From Robertmurraya sp047302285 (GTDB lineage Bacteria; Bacillota; Bacilli; Bacillales; Cytobacillaceae), in contig NZ_CP154845.1 in the NCBI RefSeq assembly GCF_047302285.1, positions 2,542,001 through 2,606,000 of the forward strand: 64,000 bases of DNA, written 5' to 3'. The number at the start of each line of letters is the position of its first letter. Position 1 is the stretch's first letter. Below the pieces are notes generated by a model, which saw only the letters and a program-made list of their open reading frames with translations, was not told the origin of the DNA and did not search any database. The translations under genes and the position numbers were made by a program. Shown here piece by piece: positions 26,682 to 34,478 of the stretch.

Positions 26682-26720
26682 AAAAAAAGATTACAATCCT
26701 TTTTTTTTAGAATTGTAATC
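26682..26720 (-). terminator. Terminator of hemAT
   Basis: Minus-strand stem GATTACAAT/ATTGTAATC (26712-26720 with 26689-26697) followed by a run of seven T, 9 bp after the stop codon. Confidence 0.85.
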
Positions 26721-26728
26721 CTTATTAT

Positions 26729-28033
26729 TTATCCTATTTTCGACACTTGATTTAGTTTCTCAGCAGATGCTGCAACATGCTCAGTCGCTTCACCCATTTC
26801 TTCCATTACTTTAACGAGTTCTTCCATTCGTTCATCCATTACGCCAAGATTATTCTCATTTTCCTCAATTGAATAACTGATCGATTGGAAGGTTTCATTC
26901 GTATTATTAGAAGACTGTGATCCTTTTTGGACCGTCTCTTCTACTCTCGTTAGCACTTCCGTTACCTTAGCCGTAAAAGTCTGGGAATCAACAACTAATT
27001 GTTGAATGTTTCCGATCGAGTTTTTCGTTTGCTCCGCCAGTTTTTTAACTTCTTGGGATACGACAGCAAAACCTTTTCCATGTTCTCCTGCACGTGCTGC
27101 TTCAATGGCTGAATTTAAGGCTAAAAGATTGGTTTGATCGGCGATCGCATGAACGAGTTCAACTACTTTACTTATTTTTTCCGATGAGTCTTCCAATTGT
27201 AGGACCGTTTCTCTCATCGATTGAGTATCACTTTCTATCTCTTTCATACTACTAACTAGTGTAGTGAGCAACCCCTGACCTTCTTGTACCTCTTCGTGTA
27301 TCTTTTTCGCCTTTTCATAGCTATCTACAACTAATCGACTGACATCATGACTATTTGATATGAGGGATTCTACGGAGGCATTGGTTTCTTCTGAAACCGA
27401 AATCAGACCATCGCTCACTTCTAGAATACGTTTTTGCAAATCCTTTTGTCCTTCTAAAAAAGTTGACTCGAGCTTTTGATCATTTTCTTGATTATATGCT
27501 TCTAGAACTAACTGTTGTTCCAAGCTCAATAATTTTGTAATAGCACCCCAAATCTTCTTGAACTCTTCTGGTTCTGTTATGTGTTCAAAGATGACGTGAA
27601 ATAATGAATGGTGTAAATTTTGAAAAGCCCCCATGTACCATGACGGATTGAGACCAATTCGATAGTGAACCTTCGCCACAATAAGACGATTCTGGATAAA
27701 TGGTTCATCGATGATTCCATCAAATAATTCAACCAGATGGACATGAAGTGTCTTCCTTAATCGTTCAATACTACTATTATCTTCAATGATTTGCTTTAAC
27801 TCTTCGACTTGTAAGATGGTCTCATAAAAATCGTTTACAAGCGTCTCAATGTGGCCTTCCACCAAAGGCTTAACATATGCGACCGAATGTAAATCATCTT
27901 TCGTCAACTGGAGCATTTTCACCTTTTGACTAACAAGCGGATGAGAAACAATCGTCCTCTCGGAAATAGGTTCTTCATTTCTCCAACTCTTCTTTTTCCC
28001 TGCTTTTCCCCTACGATGTCTAAACACGCTCAA
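26729..28033 (-). CDS. hemAT: Heme-based aerotactic transducer HemAT
   Basis: 434 aa (B. subtilis HemAT is 432). An N-terminal globin-coupled sensor domain at about 20-190 is followed by a soluble MCP signalling coiled coil with the hairpin tip AIDQTNLLALNSAIEAARAGEHGKGFAVVSQEVKKLAEQT (given in pieces: ADQTNLLALNSAIEAARAG then FAVVSQEVKKLAEQ). By count the proximal heme ligand is His123 (KVHYRIGL), and Tyr70 (NDFY) matches the distal Tyr known in B. subtilis HemAT. No membrane segment. Signals oxygen to CheA. Single-gene unit with its own terminator. Confidence 0.93.
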   Translation of the reverse strand: MSVFRHRRGKAGKKKSWRNEEPISERTIVSHPLVSQKVKMLQLTKDDLHSVAYVKPLVEGHIETLVNDFYETILQVEELKQIIEDNSSIERLRKTLHVHLVELFDGIIDEPFIQNRLIVAKVHYRIGLNPSWYMGAFQNLHHSLFHVIFEHITEPEEFKKIWGAITKLLSLEQQLVLEAYNQENDQKLESTFLEGQKDLQKRILEVSDGLISVSEETNASVESLISNSHDVSRLVVDSYEKAKKIHEEVQEGQGLLTTLVSSMKEIESDTQSMRETVLQLEDSSEKISKVVELVHAIADQTNLLALNSAIEAARAGEHGKGFAVVSQEVKKLAEQTKNSIGNIQQLVVDSQTFTAKVTEVLTRVEETVQKGSQSSNNTNETFQSISYSIEENENNLGVMDERMEELVKVMEEMGEATEHVAASAEKLNQVSKIG

Positions 28034-28197
28034 TCTCCTCCAAATTGTCTCTATTTAAATATCTCTCTATTTATTAAATATTTAGTTGTATATTCCATAG
28101 TACTACGATTTATAACAAAATAACATTAATAAATTGATTCGAAAGTACTATATTTTTTCGTCCCACTTTATGTAAACATTATTATTTTGTCTTCATA

Positions 28198-28246
28198 AAA
28201 AAGAGGCATCCAATTTGTCAGTTAATCTGACTCAATCGGAAACCTC
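28198..28246 (-). terminator. Terminator of the Spo0E-like gene
   Basis: Minus strand GAGG...CCTC outer pairs with an inner GTCAG-ATTAA-CTGAC hairpin, then TTTTTT. Starts 4 bp past the stop at 28250. Confidence 0.7.
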
Positions 28247-28249
28247 AAG

Positions 28250-28414
28250 TTATTTTTTCAAACATTGGTGTTTATATATTAATTGATCCAGCTGTTGACT
28301 GAATTTTATTGTTTCTGAATTTAAAAGCCCTTTACGATACCCTGAAACAACCATTTTAGTTCTTAGCATTTCAAGATCCCTGAATAATTCTCTATTATTG
28401 ACCTCTATCTTCAC
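28250..28414 (-). CDS. Spo0E-like aspartyl-phosphate phosphatase (54 aa)
   Basis: GTG start at 28414 with AGGAGG eight or so bases upstream (TAGGAGGATTTGTCA). Short helical hairpin protein with the family pattern: ELFRDLEMLRTKMVVSGY (helix 1, L..LR..M), KGLLNSETIKFSQQLDQLIY (helix 2) where SQQLD matches the SQELD signature whose Asp acts in Spo0A~P dephosphorylation. Spo0E-type proteins delay sporulation by draining the phosphorelay. Monocistronic. Length normal for the family. It is a strong sign that the host sporulates. Confidence 0.85.
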   Translation of the reverse strand: MKIEVNNRELFRDLEMLRTKMVVSGYRKGLLNSETIKFSQQLDQLIYKHQCLKK

Positions 28415-28579
28415 TGACAAATCCTCCTAAACAAATTCCAATATATAGAGATTATGCCCTATTATCATCAAAAAAGGAATTGATTCGTCAAATTATCTGA
28501 CATAGAATTTATTAAGGAATGAGGGTATGTTTCATGACGTGTCAGCTCTTCCTCTTTTTCATCTTTAATAAGTTAACAA

Positions 28580-29092
28580 TCACTTCCATTCCTCATCTAA
28601 AATAGAGTAAAAATATTCATCCCACCACCCATCACCATGGGGGATACACTTCTTAAAATACCCTTCCCGTCTCATTCCTATTTTCTCCATAACCCGATAG
28701 GATGAAATATTCTCAGGTTGACAGGTTGCGATAATTCGATGGAGCTTTAGTAATGTAAAACCATAATTTAACATGGCATAGGCAGCCTCTGTAGCATAGC
28801 CTTTATTATAATAATTAGGATTGAATACCCATCCGATCTCGTATGTATGCTCTCCAAAATAACGAAAGAAAGCAATATGTCCAATAAGATCATTACTTTC
28901 CTTTAAAATCACAGGAAATTTTTGAGCAGTTTCTCCTCTGTTTTCTTGAAGAAAATTTTTTGCATCGGCTTCTGAAAAAGTACCTTCAGGAATGTACTTC
29001 ATTACTTTTCTATTTGAAGTATATTTCCATACTTCTTCCCAATCTGTCGGCTTGAACTCTCGAATTACTAAACGTTTTGATTCAATATACAT
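28580..29092 (-). CDS. GNAT N-acetyltransferase, RimJ/RimL-like
   Basis: 170 aa. N-terminal LVIREFKPTDWEEVWKYTSNRKVMKYIPEG is the usual start of the RimJ/L group. The acetyl-CoA pyrophosphate loop lies in VFNPNYYNKGYATEAAYAMLNYGF, and HRIIATCQPENISSYRVMEKIGMRREG is the C-terminal motif. Acetylates the N-terminal amino group of a protein or a small amine; target unknown. Good RBS (GGAGAGG). Neighbours are unrelated. Confidence 0.9.
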   Translation of the reverse strand: MYIESKRLVIREFKPTDWEEVWKYTSNRKVMKYIPEGTFSEADAKNFLQENRGETAQKFPVILKESNDLIGHIAFFRYFGEHTYEIGWVFNPNYYNKGYATEAAYAMLNYGFTLLKLHRIIATCQPENISSYRVMEKIGMRREGYFKKCIPHGDGWWDEYFYSILDEEWK

Positions 29093-29098
29093 GTTTAA

Positions 29099-29293
29099 CC
29101 TCTCCGTATATTAGGTGATTCACTTTCCTTTAAACTTTGGCTAAAAGGATTTGATAAAGAAGAAGAAATACTTGAGGATTTCTTGTTAAGCTATGGCTAT
29201 TGCGATGATCCACCAATGGGATTAGATGAATTTCTATTTCATTTTCGAATTTTCACCAAGGTAAAAGAAAATCTTGCCACGTTTCATAATTAA
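29099..29293 (+). pseudogene. 3' remnant of an unrecognised gene
   Basis: From just after the in-frame stop at 29096 to TAA 29291-29293 the plus strand reads 64 codons with protein-like composition (LGDSLSFKLWLKGF, EEEILEDFL, LDEFLFHFRIFTKVKENLATFHN) but has no start codon and no RBS until a late ATG. It looks like the C-terminal end of a deleted gene. A hairpin at 29300-29337 follows, where a terminator for it would be. I cannot name the family. Confidence 0.45.
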
Positions 29294-29299
29294 TTAATC

Positions 29300-29337
29300 G
29301 GATGGCTCGTCCAATCGTCTCATTCGGCGAGTCATCC
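29300..29337. terminator. Hairpin after the gene remnant
   Basis: Arms GGATGGCTCG and CGAGTCATCC (one G-T pair) at 29300-29309 and 29328-29337. T run is weak on both strands. It lies between the remnant and the convergent membrane protein gene. Confidence 0.5.
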
Positions 29338-29351
29338 AGTCCTCAATTTAA

Positions 29352-29882
29352 TTAACGAAAAACCGTTGAAGGAACGTCGAACCAAATCCATAAAAAGATG
29401 ATAAAACAAACGGACAGAATCCATGCGAAGGGTGGTTTCTTAAAATGAATCCATAACACAAGAAACATCACAATGTTAAATAGTACTGACCACCATATAT
29501 TCCAACCATTGAAATGCTTAATAAATTTAATATGTACATCGATTACTTCGTTTATTGAATAAAAGAATACCCAACCTGCAAAATACAAAAACTGTTTCAA
29601 TTTACTGTTTTGAGGGAAATTTGCTAAATAAATGAGAACAGTCGCTGGATACTTTATGTACATAATAATTAATGAGATGTGCGAACTGGCAAAACCGACA
29701 CTTTTATCTAGGTTTAACGGGGTATACTTCCACATCGGGAAAAAATCGGATAATAGGTACAAATAGATAAAATCTCCCATAATAAAAAAGAGAATTGTCG
29801 AATAATATCTTTCCCAATTTCGCCAGTCTCCCCATTTCCATAAAGCTAGTAGCCATAGGAAAGCATAAATGATACTACTCAT
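29352..29882 (-). CDS. CBO0543-type integral membrane protein
   Basis: 176 aa with about five hydrophobic helices and many tryptophans (LWLLALWKWGDWRNWERYY at the start). The pattern FFIMGDFIYLYLL, then WKYTPL, and a central helix with EVIDVHIKFIKHFNGWNIWWS fits the CBO0543 family of short Bacillus membrane proteins of unknown function. A second member lies at 34479-34961. No operon partner. Function not known. Confidence 0.75.
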   Translation of the reverse strand: MSSIIYAFLWLLALWKWGDWRNWERYYSTILFFIMGDFIYLYLLSDFFPMWKYTPLNLDKSVGFASSHISLIIMYIKYPATVLIYLANFPQNSKLKQFLYFAGWVFFYSINEVIDVHIKFIKHFNGWNIWWSVLFNIVMFLVLWIHFKKPPFAWILSVCFIIFLWIWFDVPSTVFR

Positions 29883-29989
29883 GCAAATTCTCCTAATCCA
29901 ATATTTGTTAATTCCATTTTATAACATCAGATTAGATTTGTAAATATTTTCTATTTATTAGGAAATCCTCACTCTTTTTAGACTTTTTT

Positions 29990-30328
29990 TCACCACTCTC
30001 TTTTTGCTTCTTCTATCCTCTCAAATTGAATGGTTGGCTTTTGCATGGGAAGAGGACAGACTTTATTATAAGCTTTGATTTTTTTATTAATCACCTTAAC
30101 CTCCGCTTCCTTTGTACATGCTTGGACAAGAGCGGAGATTTCCTTTTGCAGTTTGAGCCAAGGGGGTAAGAAACCTGAATCCTTCGCTATTTTTTGAAAA
30201 TGTTGAAAGGTGTTCATGCTTAAATAATCTTTCGGAATTGGCTTGCCTTTCCATTTTCCTTGGTAATTATCCTTTTCTCCTGAACGTTCTAATATTTCAC
30301 CAATCAAGTCATTGTATTTTCGTTCCAT
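29990..30328 (-). CDS. DUF1992 / DnaJ-homologue C28-like protein
   Basis: 112 aa from ATG 30328, placed right after GGAGGT; a longer in-frame reading lacks an RBS. Contains the DUF1992 pattern: an early DLIGEILERSGEKDNYQGKWKGKPI block, then FQKIAKDSGFLPPWLKLQKEI, then NKKIKAYNKVCPLPMQKPTIQFERIEE. This domain is found in human DNAJC28 and in bacterial YhdN-like proteins. Its biochemical role is not established. Divergent from the HD-domain gene. Confidence 0.82.
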   Translation of the reverse strand: MERKYNDLIGEILERSGEKDNYQGKWKGKPIPKDYLSMNTFQHFQKIAKDSGFLPPWLKLQKEISALVQACTKEAEVKVINKKIKAYNKVCPLPMQKPTIQFERIEEAKREW

Positions 30329-30432
30329 TTTTACCTCCTTAAGCTCTTCATATCTATTTTTTCCCTCTCGCATAGAGAGCATAGACATGATATCCTTTTA
30401 TAGTAAGATTATATTTCTAGTAGGTGATTCGG

Positions 30433-31083
30433 TTGGATAAAGAAAAAATGATTAAATTGACAAAAGAATATGTATACAATGAATTACATAACGATAATAG
30501 TGGACATGACTGGTATCACATTGCTCGAGTAACCGCAATGGCTAGAACGATTGCAATTGAAGAGCAGGCTGACTCGTTTATTTGTGAAATGGCAGCACTT
30601 CTCCATGATATTGCGGATGAAAAATTAAACCTGACAGAAGAAGTAGGACTTCAAAAAGTCATAACCTGGTTAAATTCCATCAGGATGGACGACTCTACCA
30701 TCCAAGAAATCATTACTATCATTTCTACTATGTCTTTCAAAGGCGGCGGTCAACCTGAAATGGCTTCGCTTGAAGGAAAAGTCGTCCAAGATGCGGATCG
30801 TTTAGACGCAATTGGTGCGCTCGGGATTGCAAGGACCTTTGCCTATGCAGGATCAAAAGGTGAACTAATCTATGATCCAGCCCTCAAACCACGAGAAAAC
30901 ATGACCAAGGAAGAATATCGGAATGGACAATCTACCGCCATTAATCATTTTTACGAAAAATTATTAAAGCTTAAAGAAAAAATGAATACAAACTATGCAA
31001 AACAGCTCGCTGAAGATAGACATCGCATAATGGAACAATACTTGGATGACTTCTTCAACGAATGGAAAAATGGAACTGAGTAA
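30433..31083 (+). CDS. HD-domain phosphohydrolase (YpgQ/YedJ-like)
   Basis: 216 aa from TTG 30433 (AGGTG six bases upstream); a GTG at 30424 is in frame but lies within that RBS. HD-domain metal ligands: SGHDWYHIARV near 23-33, LLHDIADEK near 58-66, and the later Asp in VQDADRLDAIGALGIARTF. Closest known family is the YpgQ/YedJ pyrophosphatase-type HD proteins, some of which hydrolyse nucleoside triphosphates. Convergent with the DinB-type gene; 12 bp separate the stops. Confidence 0.88.
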   Translation: MDKEKMIKLTKEYVYNELHNDNSGHDWYHIARVTAMARTIAIEEQADSFICEMAALLHDIADEKLNLTEEVGLQKVITWLNSIRMDDSTIQEIITIISTMSFKGGGQPEMASLEGKVVQDADRLDAIGALGIARTFAYAGSKGELIYDPALKPRENMTKEEYRNGQSTAINHFYEKLLKLKEKMNTNYAKQLAEDRHRIMEQYLDDFFNEWKNGTE

Positions 31084-31095
31084 AAGCAACTGCTA

Positions 31096-31611
31096 TTATA
31101 CAGTTTGATTACACACGGATGAAATATGGGCAAGATGATGTTTCCCATGCCATGAGTACAACCCAATATTTTTGCCGATCGATACTTCCCCTAATTCTGG
31201 ATGGATAAACACTCGATTTAGCTCATCAAAAGATAGACTGCGGAGCAACACGACGAATCGATGATGAAGGGATTCTAACAGATTTAAAGATACGTCTATC
31301 GGCTCATTGCTATCAGATAATTCCGCCCAGCTATCTTGATCATATGGCTTAATCATTGGTTTATCTTCTGTAAGAGCTAATTTCAAGCGAATGTATGCAT
31401 TCATATGGCTATCTGCTAAATGATGGACGACTTGCCTTACAGTCCACCCACCTTTTCGATATGGAGTATTAAGTTGCTCTTCCGTTACATATAGAAGGAC
31501 TTCTCGCAATAGGCGAGGTAATTCTTCGATTTCCTCAATACAATCCGTAATACGTTCAGCTGTCATTTCTTCATTAAAATTAAATTTTCCTATTGGAAAT
31601 CTTTCATCCAT
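31096..31611 (-). CDS. DinB-fold putative metal-dependent hydrolase, YfiT/BstA-like
   Basis: 171 aa from ATG 31611 with GGAGGTG upstream; a longer in-frame reading only translates the RBS. Four-helix DinB fold with the YfiT pattern: ERFPIGKFNF at the N-terminus, metal-binding His in VRQVVHHLADSHMN near 59-72 and HGKHHLAHI near 157-165. YfiT-type proteins include bacillithiol S-transferases, so a detoxification role is possible. No partner gene. Confidence 0.85.
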   Translation of the reverse strand: MDERFPIGKFNFNEEMTAERITDCIEEIEELPRLLREVLLYVTEEQLNTPYRKGGWTVRQVVHHLADSHMNAYIRLKLALTEDKPMIKPYDQDSWAELSDSNEPIDVSLNLLESLHHRFVVLLRSLSFDELNRVFIHPELGEVSIGKNIGLYSWHGKHHLAHISSVCNQTV

Positions 31612-31675
31612 GCCAACACCTCCTCCCTTTAGAATTCGATTATCCATCCTCTAATCCCTTTTCTTTTCGAGAAAT

Positions 31676-31709
31676 TAAAACAAGGCGTTCTAGATTAATT
31701 CCAGAACGC
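31676..31709 (-). terminator. Terminator of the 61-aa membrane protein gene
   Basis: Arms GCGTTCT/AGAACGC at 31685-31691 and 31703-31709, followed on the minus strand by TTGTTTTAA. Confidence 0.65.
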
Positions 31710-31716
31710 TAAAAAG

Positions 31717-31902
31717 TTATAAACCCTTCATAAAAATCACTACCATCAACAATATAATTATGCCAATCACGAAAAATGGACCGAGGCCTGAGCTAAAAAC
31801 GATATACACTTTTATATATTTAATCGCCAATACAATAAGGAATATAACCAAGAAAATGCCTAAGAACAAAACGATGGGCATATTTCTGTTTCTTCTCAAC
31901 AC
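31717..31902 (-). CDS. Small two-helix membrane protein
   Basis: 61 aa from GTG 31902, with AAGGGG eight bases upstream (the next codon, TTG, is a possible start too). Basic N-terminus (LRRNRN), a first helix of about 19 residues, a short YIKVYIVFSSGLGPF link and a second helix ending in MKGL. Function unknown. It has its own terminator. Confidence 0.65.
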   Translation of the reverse strand: MLRRNRNMPIVLFLGIFLVIFLIVLAIKYIKVYIVFSSGLGPFFVIGIIILLMVVIFMKGL

Positions 31903-32000
31903 GCATTCAGCCCCTTATGGAAGCTTATTTTTTTGTGCATTGGGCAGGAACAGCCTTAATCATCCATATGTACTGTAGATCTTGTATTATTCATATAATC

Positions 32001-32030
32001 GAAAAAGGACCCTCGCACTGATAAAGGGTC
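32001..32030 (-). terminator. Terminator downstream of the decayed glycerophosphodiesterase gene
   Basis: GACCCT/AGGGTC arms (32008-32013 and 32025-32030) followed on the minus strand by CTTTTTC. Consistent with the original end of the gene whose remnant lies just upstream. Confidence 0.7.
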
Positions 32031-32049
32031 ATTCAAAGGAATCAAAAAG

Positions 32050-32218
32050 CTATTTTAAAATCGGCGCTATTGTATCAATGCGGTTCGTGAGCAAGTAATG
32101 TAAGGTCACGATTTTGTCCCTTTAAAAACAAGGACATGTTATTGAGATAGACAAAAAGAATGACCAATTAGATGACAACCGCAACGATTTTCCATTTCTT
32201 TTTCTTTCTGTGTTTCAT
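32050..32218 (-). pseudogene. Remnant of a glycerophosphodiester phosphodiesterase gene, centre deleted
   Basis: Minus strand ATG 32218 reads a basic N-terminus and half a membrane helix (MKHRKKKKWKIVAVVI), then an in-frame TAA. It continues in the same frame LVILFVYLNNMSLFLKG and LTLLAH, which is how membrane-anchored GDPD proteins of Bacillus begin (the family continues LAHRG). Directly after LLAH a different frame gives TNRIDTIAPILK and a stop, which looks like the C-terminal end. So about 250 codons were lost by internal deletion, plus a nonsense mutation. A terminator follows. The rest of 31903-32334 holds no other gene that I can see. Confidence 0.6.
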
Positions 32219-32334
32219 TACAGTATACGTCCTTCCAAGATGTCATGAACTGTAGTTCCCATCTAGGTATTAAAAACAGTTATTGTTGTTGAATATCGGT
32301 TACAAACTCTATATCATTCTCTATACTAATTCGT

Positions 32335-32994
32335 CTACTCCTTATCCTTGCCTTCATATTGTTTAACAAATCCTTTTCTTATGCTTTCCGATAATGCATC
32401 AACTGTTAATACTCTTTCTAACTTATCTTTATTATATTTATCAAAAAATTTCACATCATTTATCATCGCTACCGAAACTTTCCCAGGATCACGTTCCAAT
32501 AAAACTAAAGGATCACCTGGTTTTACATACCCCTCTTTTAATACACGGAAAAGGAAACCGGTATAACCAGTATCTCTCATTCTCACTACCATATCTGGAA
32601 CTTCATATTTGGCAGCGAGTTTATAACAAGGATTGCGAGGCTCTGAAACTTGGATGATCGCCTCGCCAAAAGTAAATGTATCACCAATGCATGCATTCTC
32701 TTCCGTTAATCCTTCCACTGTTATATTTTCTCCAAATAATGCTGTTTCACTGAAGTGATGGACAATATCCCGCCAATAAGGATAATGATCATATGGATAT
32801 AGACAAAGTGCCTTGTCTTCTCCACCATGGTGTTCGTATGCATGTTCATCATGGCTTAGCCCTGTTTTACTTAAAAAAATCGCTTCAGTAACAGGTTCTT
32901 TTCTAATAGCGGACTCAAATGTTCGCTTTCCATAGGTTAATGTCTCAATTCTCCCTACATTTAAAGACTTGATTTCGTACGTCTGATTTTCCAT
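32335..32994 (-). CDS. MOSC-domain protein, YiiM/YflK type
   Basis: 219 aa. Full MOSC layout: EAIFLSKTGLSHDEHAYEHHGGEDKALCLYP near 37-67, LFGENITVEGL, CIGDTFTFGEAIIQVSEPRNPCYKLA with the conserved Cys near 123, and GYTGFLFRVLKEGYVKPGD. C-terminal helical 3-alpha region (about 165-219). YiiM-type proteins use molybdenum cofactor to reduce N-hydroxylated compounds. RBS AAGGAG. No reductase partner adjacent. Confidence 0.88.
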   Translation of the reverse strand: MENQTYEIKSLNVGRIETLTYGKRTFESAIRKEPVTEAIFLSKTGLSHDEHAYEHHGGEDKALCLYPYDHYPYWRDIVHHFSETALFGENITVEGLTEENACIGDTFTFGEAIIQVSEPRNPCYKLAAKYEVPDMVVRMRDTGYTGFLFRVLKEGYVKPGDPLVLLERDPGKVSVAMINDVKFFDKYNKDKLERVLTVDALSESIRKGFVKQYEGKDKE

Positions 32995-33012
32995 TTTGAT
33001 TCTCCTTTAATT

Positions 33013-33336
33013 TCAATTATGAATTCCCTGCATGAATAGATAACTTGCAAAGTAAGCAATACTTGTCACGCCAAATAGCCAGTATATCCCAGGGGTCAAA
33101 AGAAGATAGAAACTAATTGGCAGTGACCATATAAAAGTAACAAGCATCATCATTTTTTTATTCTTTAAAGCGGCAAAACACGCTAAAAGAGCTGGTAAAG
33201 CAAGCATGACAAACGTAGTAAGAACGGTGTCTCCACTAGTTTGAGTAGAATAAAGATTGAAGAAATTTAATGATATCCACAAAACAAATGAGAGTATTCC
33301 TGCAACAAATCCGATAAAACGAGAGGCATTTGTCAT
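33013..33336 (-). CDS. Small four-helix membrane protein, unknown
   Basis: 107 aa, four hydrophobic segments (FIGFVAGILSFVLWISL, TTFVMLALPALLACFAAL, MMLVTFIWSLPISFYLLL, WLFGVTSIAYFASYLF). RBS GGAGAG overlaps the stop of a possible 37-codon ORF upstream. It may be co-transcribed with the kinase-like gene at 33476-34390. I do not recognise a named family. Confidence 0.7.
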   Translation of the reverse strand: MTNASRFIGFVAGILSFVLWISLNFFNLYSTQTSGDTVLTTFVMLALPALLACFAALKNKKMMMLVTFIWSLPISFYLLLTPGIYWLFGVTSIAYFASYLFMQGIHN

Positions 33337-33342
33337 TAAAAT

Positions 33343-33456
33343 TCACTCTCCTACCGCTTTGATATTCGCTATTTTCTCTATCAATCTATCCACATCTCGT
33401 TGATGATTTATGACAACAACTTCCAACTGAACCGATAATTTGAATCTTTTCCACAT
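33343..33456 (-). CDS. Possible 37-aa ORF between kinase-like gene and membrane protein
   Basis: ATG 33456 to TGA 33343. Codon content and helix-like sequence (LSVQLEVVVINHQRDVDRLIEKIANIKAV) look coding. It fills the gap between two same-strand genes exactly, with the next gene's RBS overlapping its stop. The RBS of its own is poor (GAGAG). It may be a real small protein or a remnant. Confidence 0.35.
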   Translation of the reverse strand: MWKRFKLSVQLEVVVINHQRDVDRLIEKIANIKAVGE

Positions 33457-33475
33457 TTCTCTCAAACATCTAAAC

Positions 33476-34390
33476 TCACTCTTCCAATGCTAGATTTAAA
33501 GAGCAAAGACAATCGTCTACTAACTCCATATCTTCTTGATCATGAGCATACAAAAGAAGTAGGACATACGTGTATATGGCTTTAAATCGAGCTAATTTCT
33601 TAATCTCTTCACTTACATTTCCATACAACTGAAAAAACAGCTCTCGACCCTCTAGTGGTAGAAAACTATATACAATTGAAAGATCAATTGCTGGGCTACC
33701 GATATGTACATCCCCCCAGTCAAGAATTGCGGATATTTCCCCGCGATCATTTACGAGCATATTACGAATATGTAGATCTCCATGTACAAGTGTTTTTGTC
33801 ATATCACTTAATGGCCCATCAACAGTTGTTAAAGTTCGGATTATTAAATCCCTTTGTTGTTGGTTTATAAAGCTTTTTCCTGTAAGAGAAATGACTCTCT
33901 CCTCAAGCAACGGTTTCCTCTTATGAATATCCATTCTTCCCAGCTTATCATAAGGGATTCCCAGTTCCACAACTTGTTGTAACGGAAAATCGTGAAGTTT
34001 CCGCAAAAACAGGGCTATTGGCTTCGCTGACAAAACTCGCTGTTTTCTTGTTAATTTTGATGGAACTTTCCCTTTTAGAATTTCATATCCACTAAAGGAC
34101 CATCTATAATCGTCGTGAGGTTTTCCAATGAATTGTGGATTTGGGATCTGCAATGGCAGTATTGGAGCAATCTTTGGTAAAAGGCGATTTTCCATCTTGA
34201 TCAATTCCCCAGCAATTTCTCTTCTTGGAAATCGAAAAACATATCGATCATTGATAAGAAAAGCCGTATTATCAAAACCTTCTGCAAATATTTTGATTTG
34301 CACAATTTCCAGTTTTGGAAACTGCAAAGAGATCAAAACTTCTGCTTCTTCTTCAGTCATCACTTTCTCTGGACTCCAAAATGGATTCAT
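33476..34390 (-). CDS. Aminoglycoside phosphotransferase-family kinase
   Basis: 304 aa with the protein-kinase-like small-molecule kinase fold. Nucleotide lobe with AEGFDNTAFLINDRYVFRFPRRE near 36-58 (Lys/Arg site and Gly-rich turn). Catalytic loop LVHGDLHIRNMLV near 207-219 and the metal-binding Asp in AILDWGDVHIGSPAIDL. Similar to Mph/APH-type enzymes of environmental Bacillus. The substrate could be an antibiotic or a normal metabolite; resistance should not be assumed. Acidic C-terminus (LYAHDQEDMELVDD). Confidence 0.85.
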   Translation of the reverse strand: MNPFWSPEKVMTEEEAEVLISLQFPKLEIVQIKIFAEGFDNTAFLINDRYVFRFPRREIAGELIKMENRLLPKIAPILPLQIPNPQFIGKPHDDYRWSFSGYEILKGKVPSKLTRKQRVLSAKPIALFLRKLHDFPLQQVVELGIPYDKLGRMDIHKRKPLLEERVISLTGKSFINQQQRDLIIRTLTTVDGPLSDMTKTLVHGDLHIRNMLVNDRGEISAILDWGDVHIGSPAIDLSIVYSFLPLEGRELFFQLYGNVSEEIKKLARFKAIYTYVLLLLYAHDQEDMELVDDCLCSLNLALEE

Positions 34391-34478
34391 TTAATCCCCC
34401 TAAATTCCCGAGTGAATTTCTAAAATCTACCGTATTTTCCACTATCATATCAATATTTACCGATTTCTCCTAGTTATT

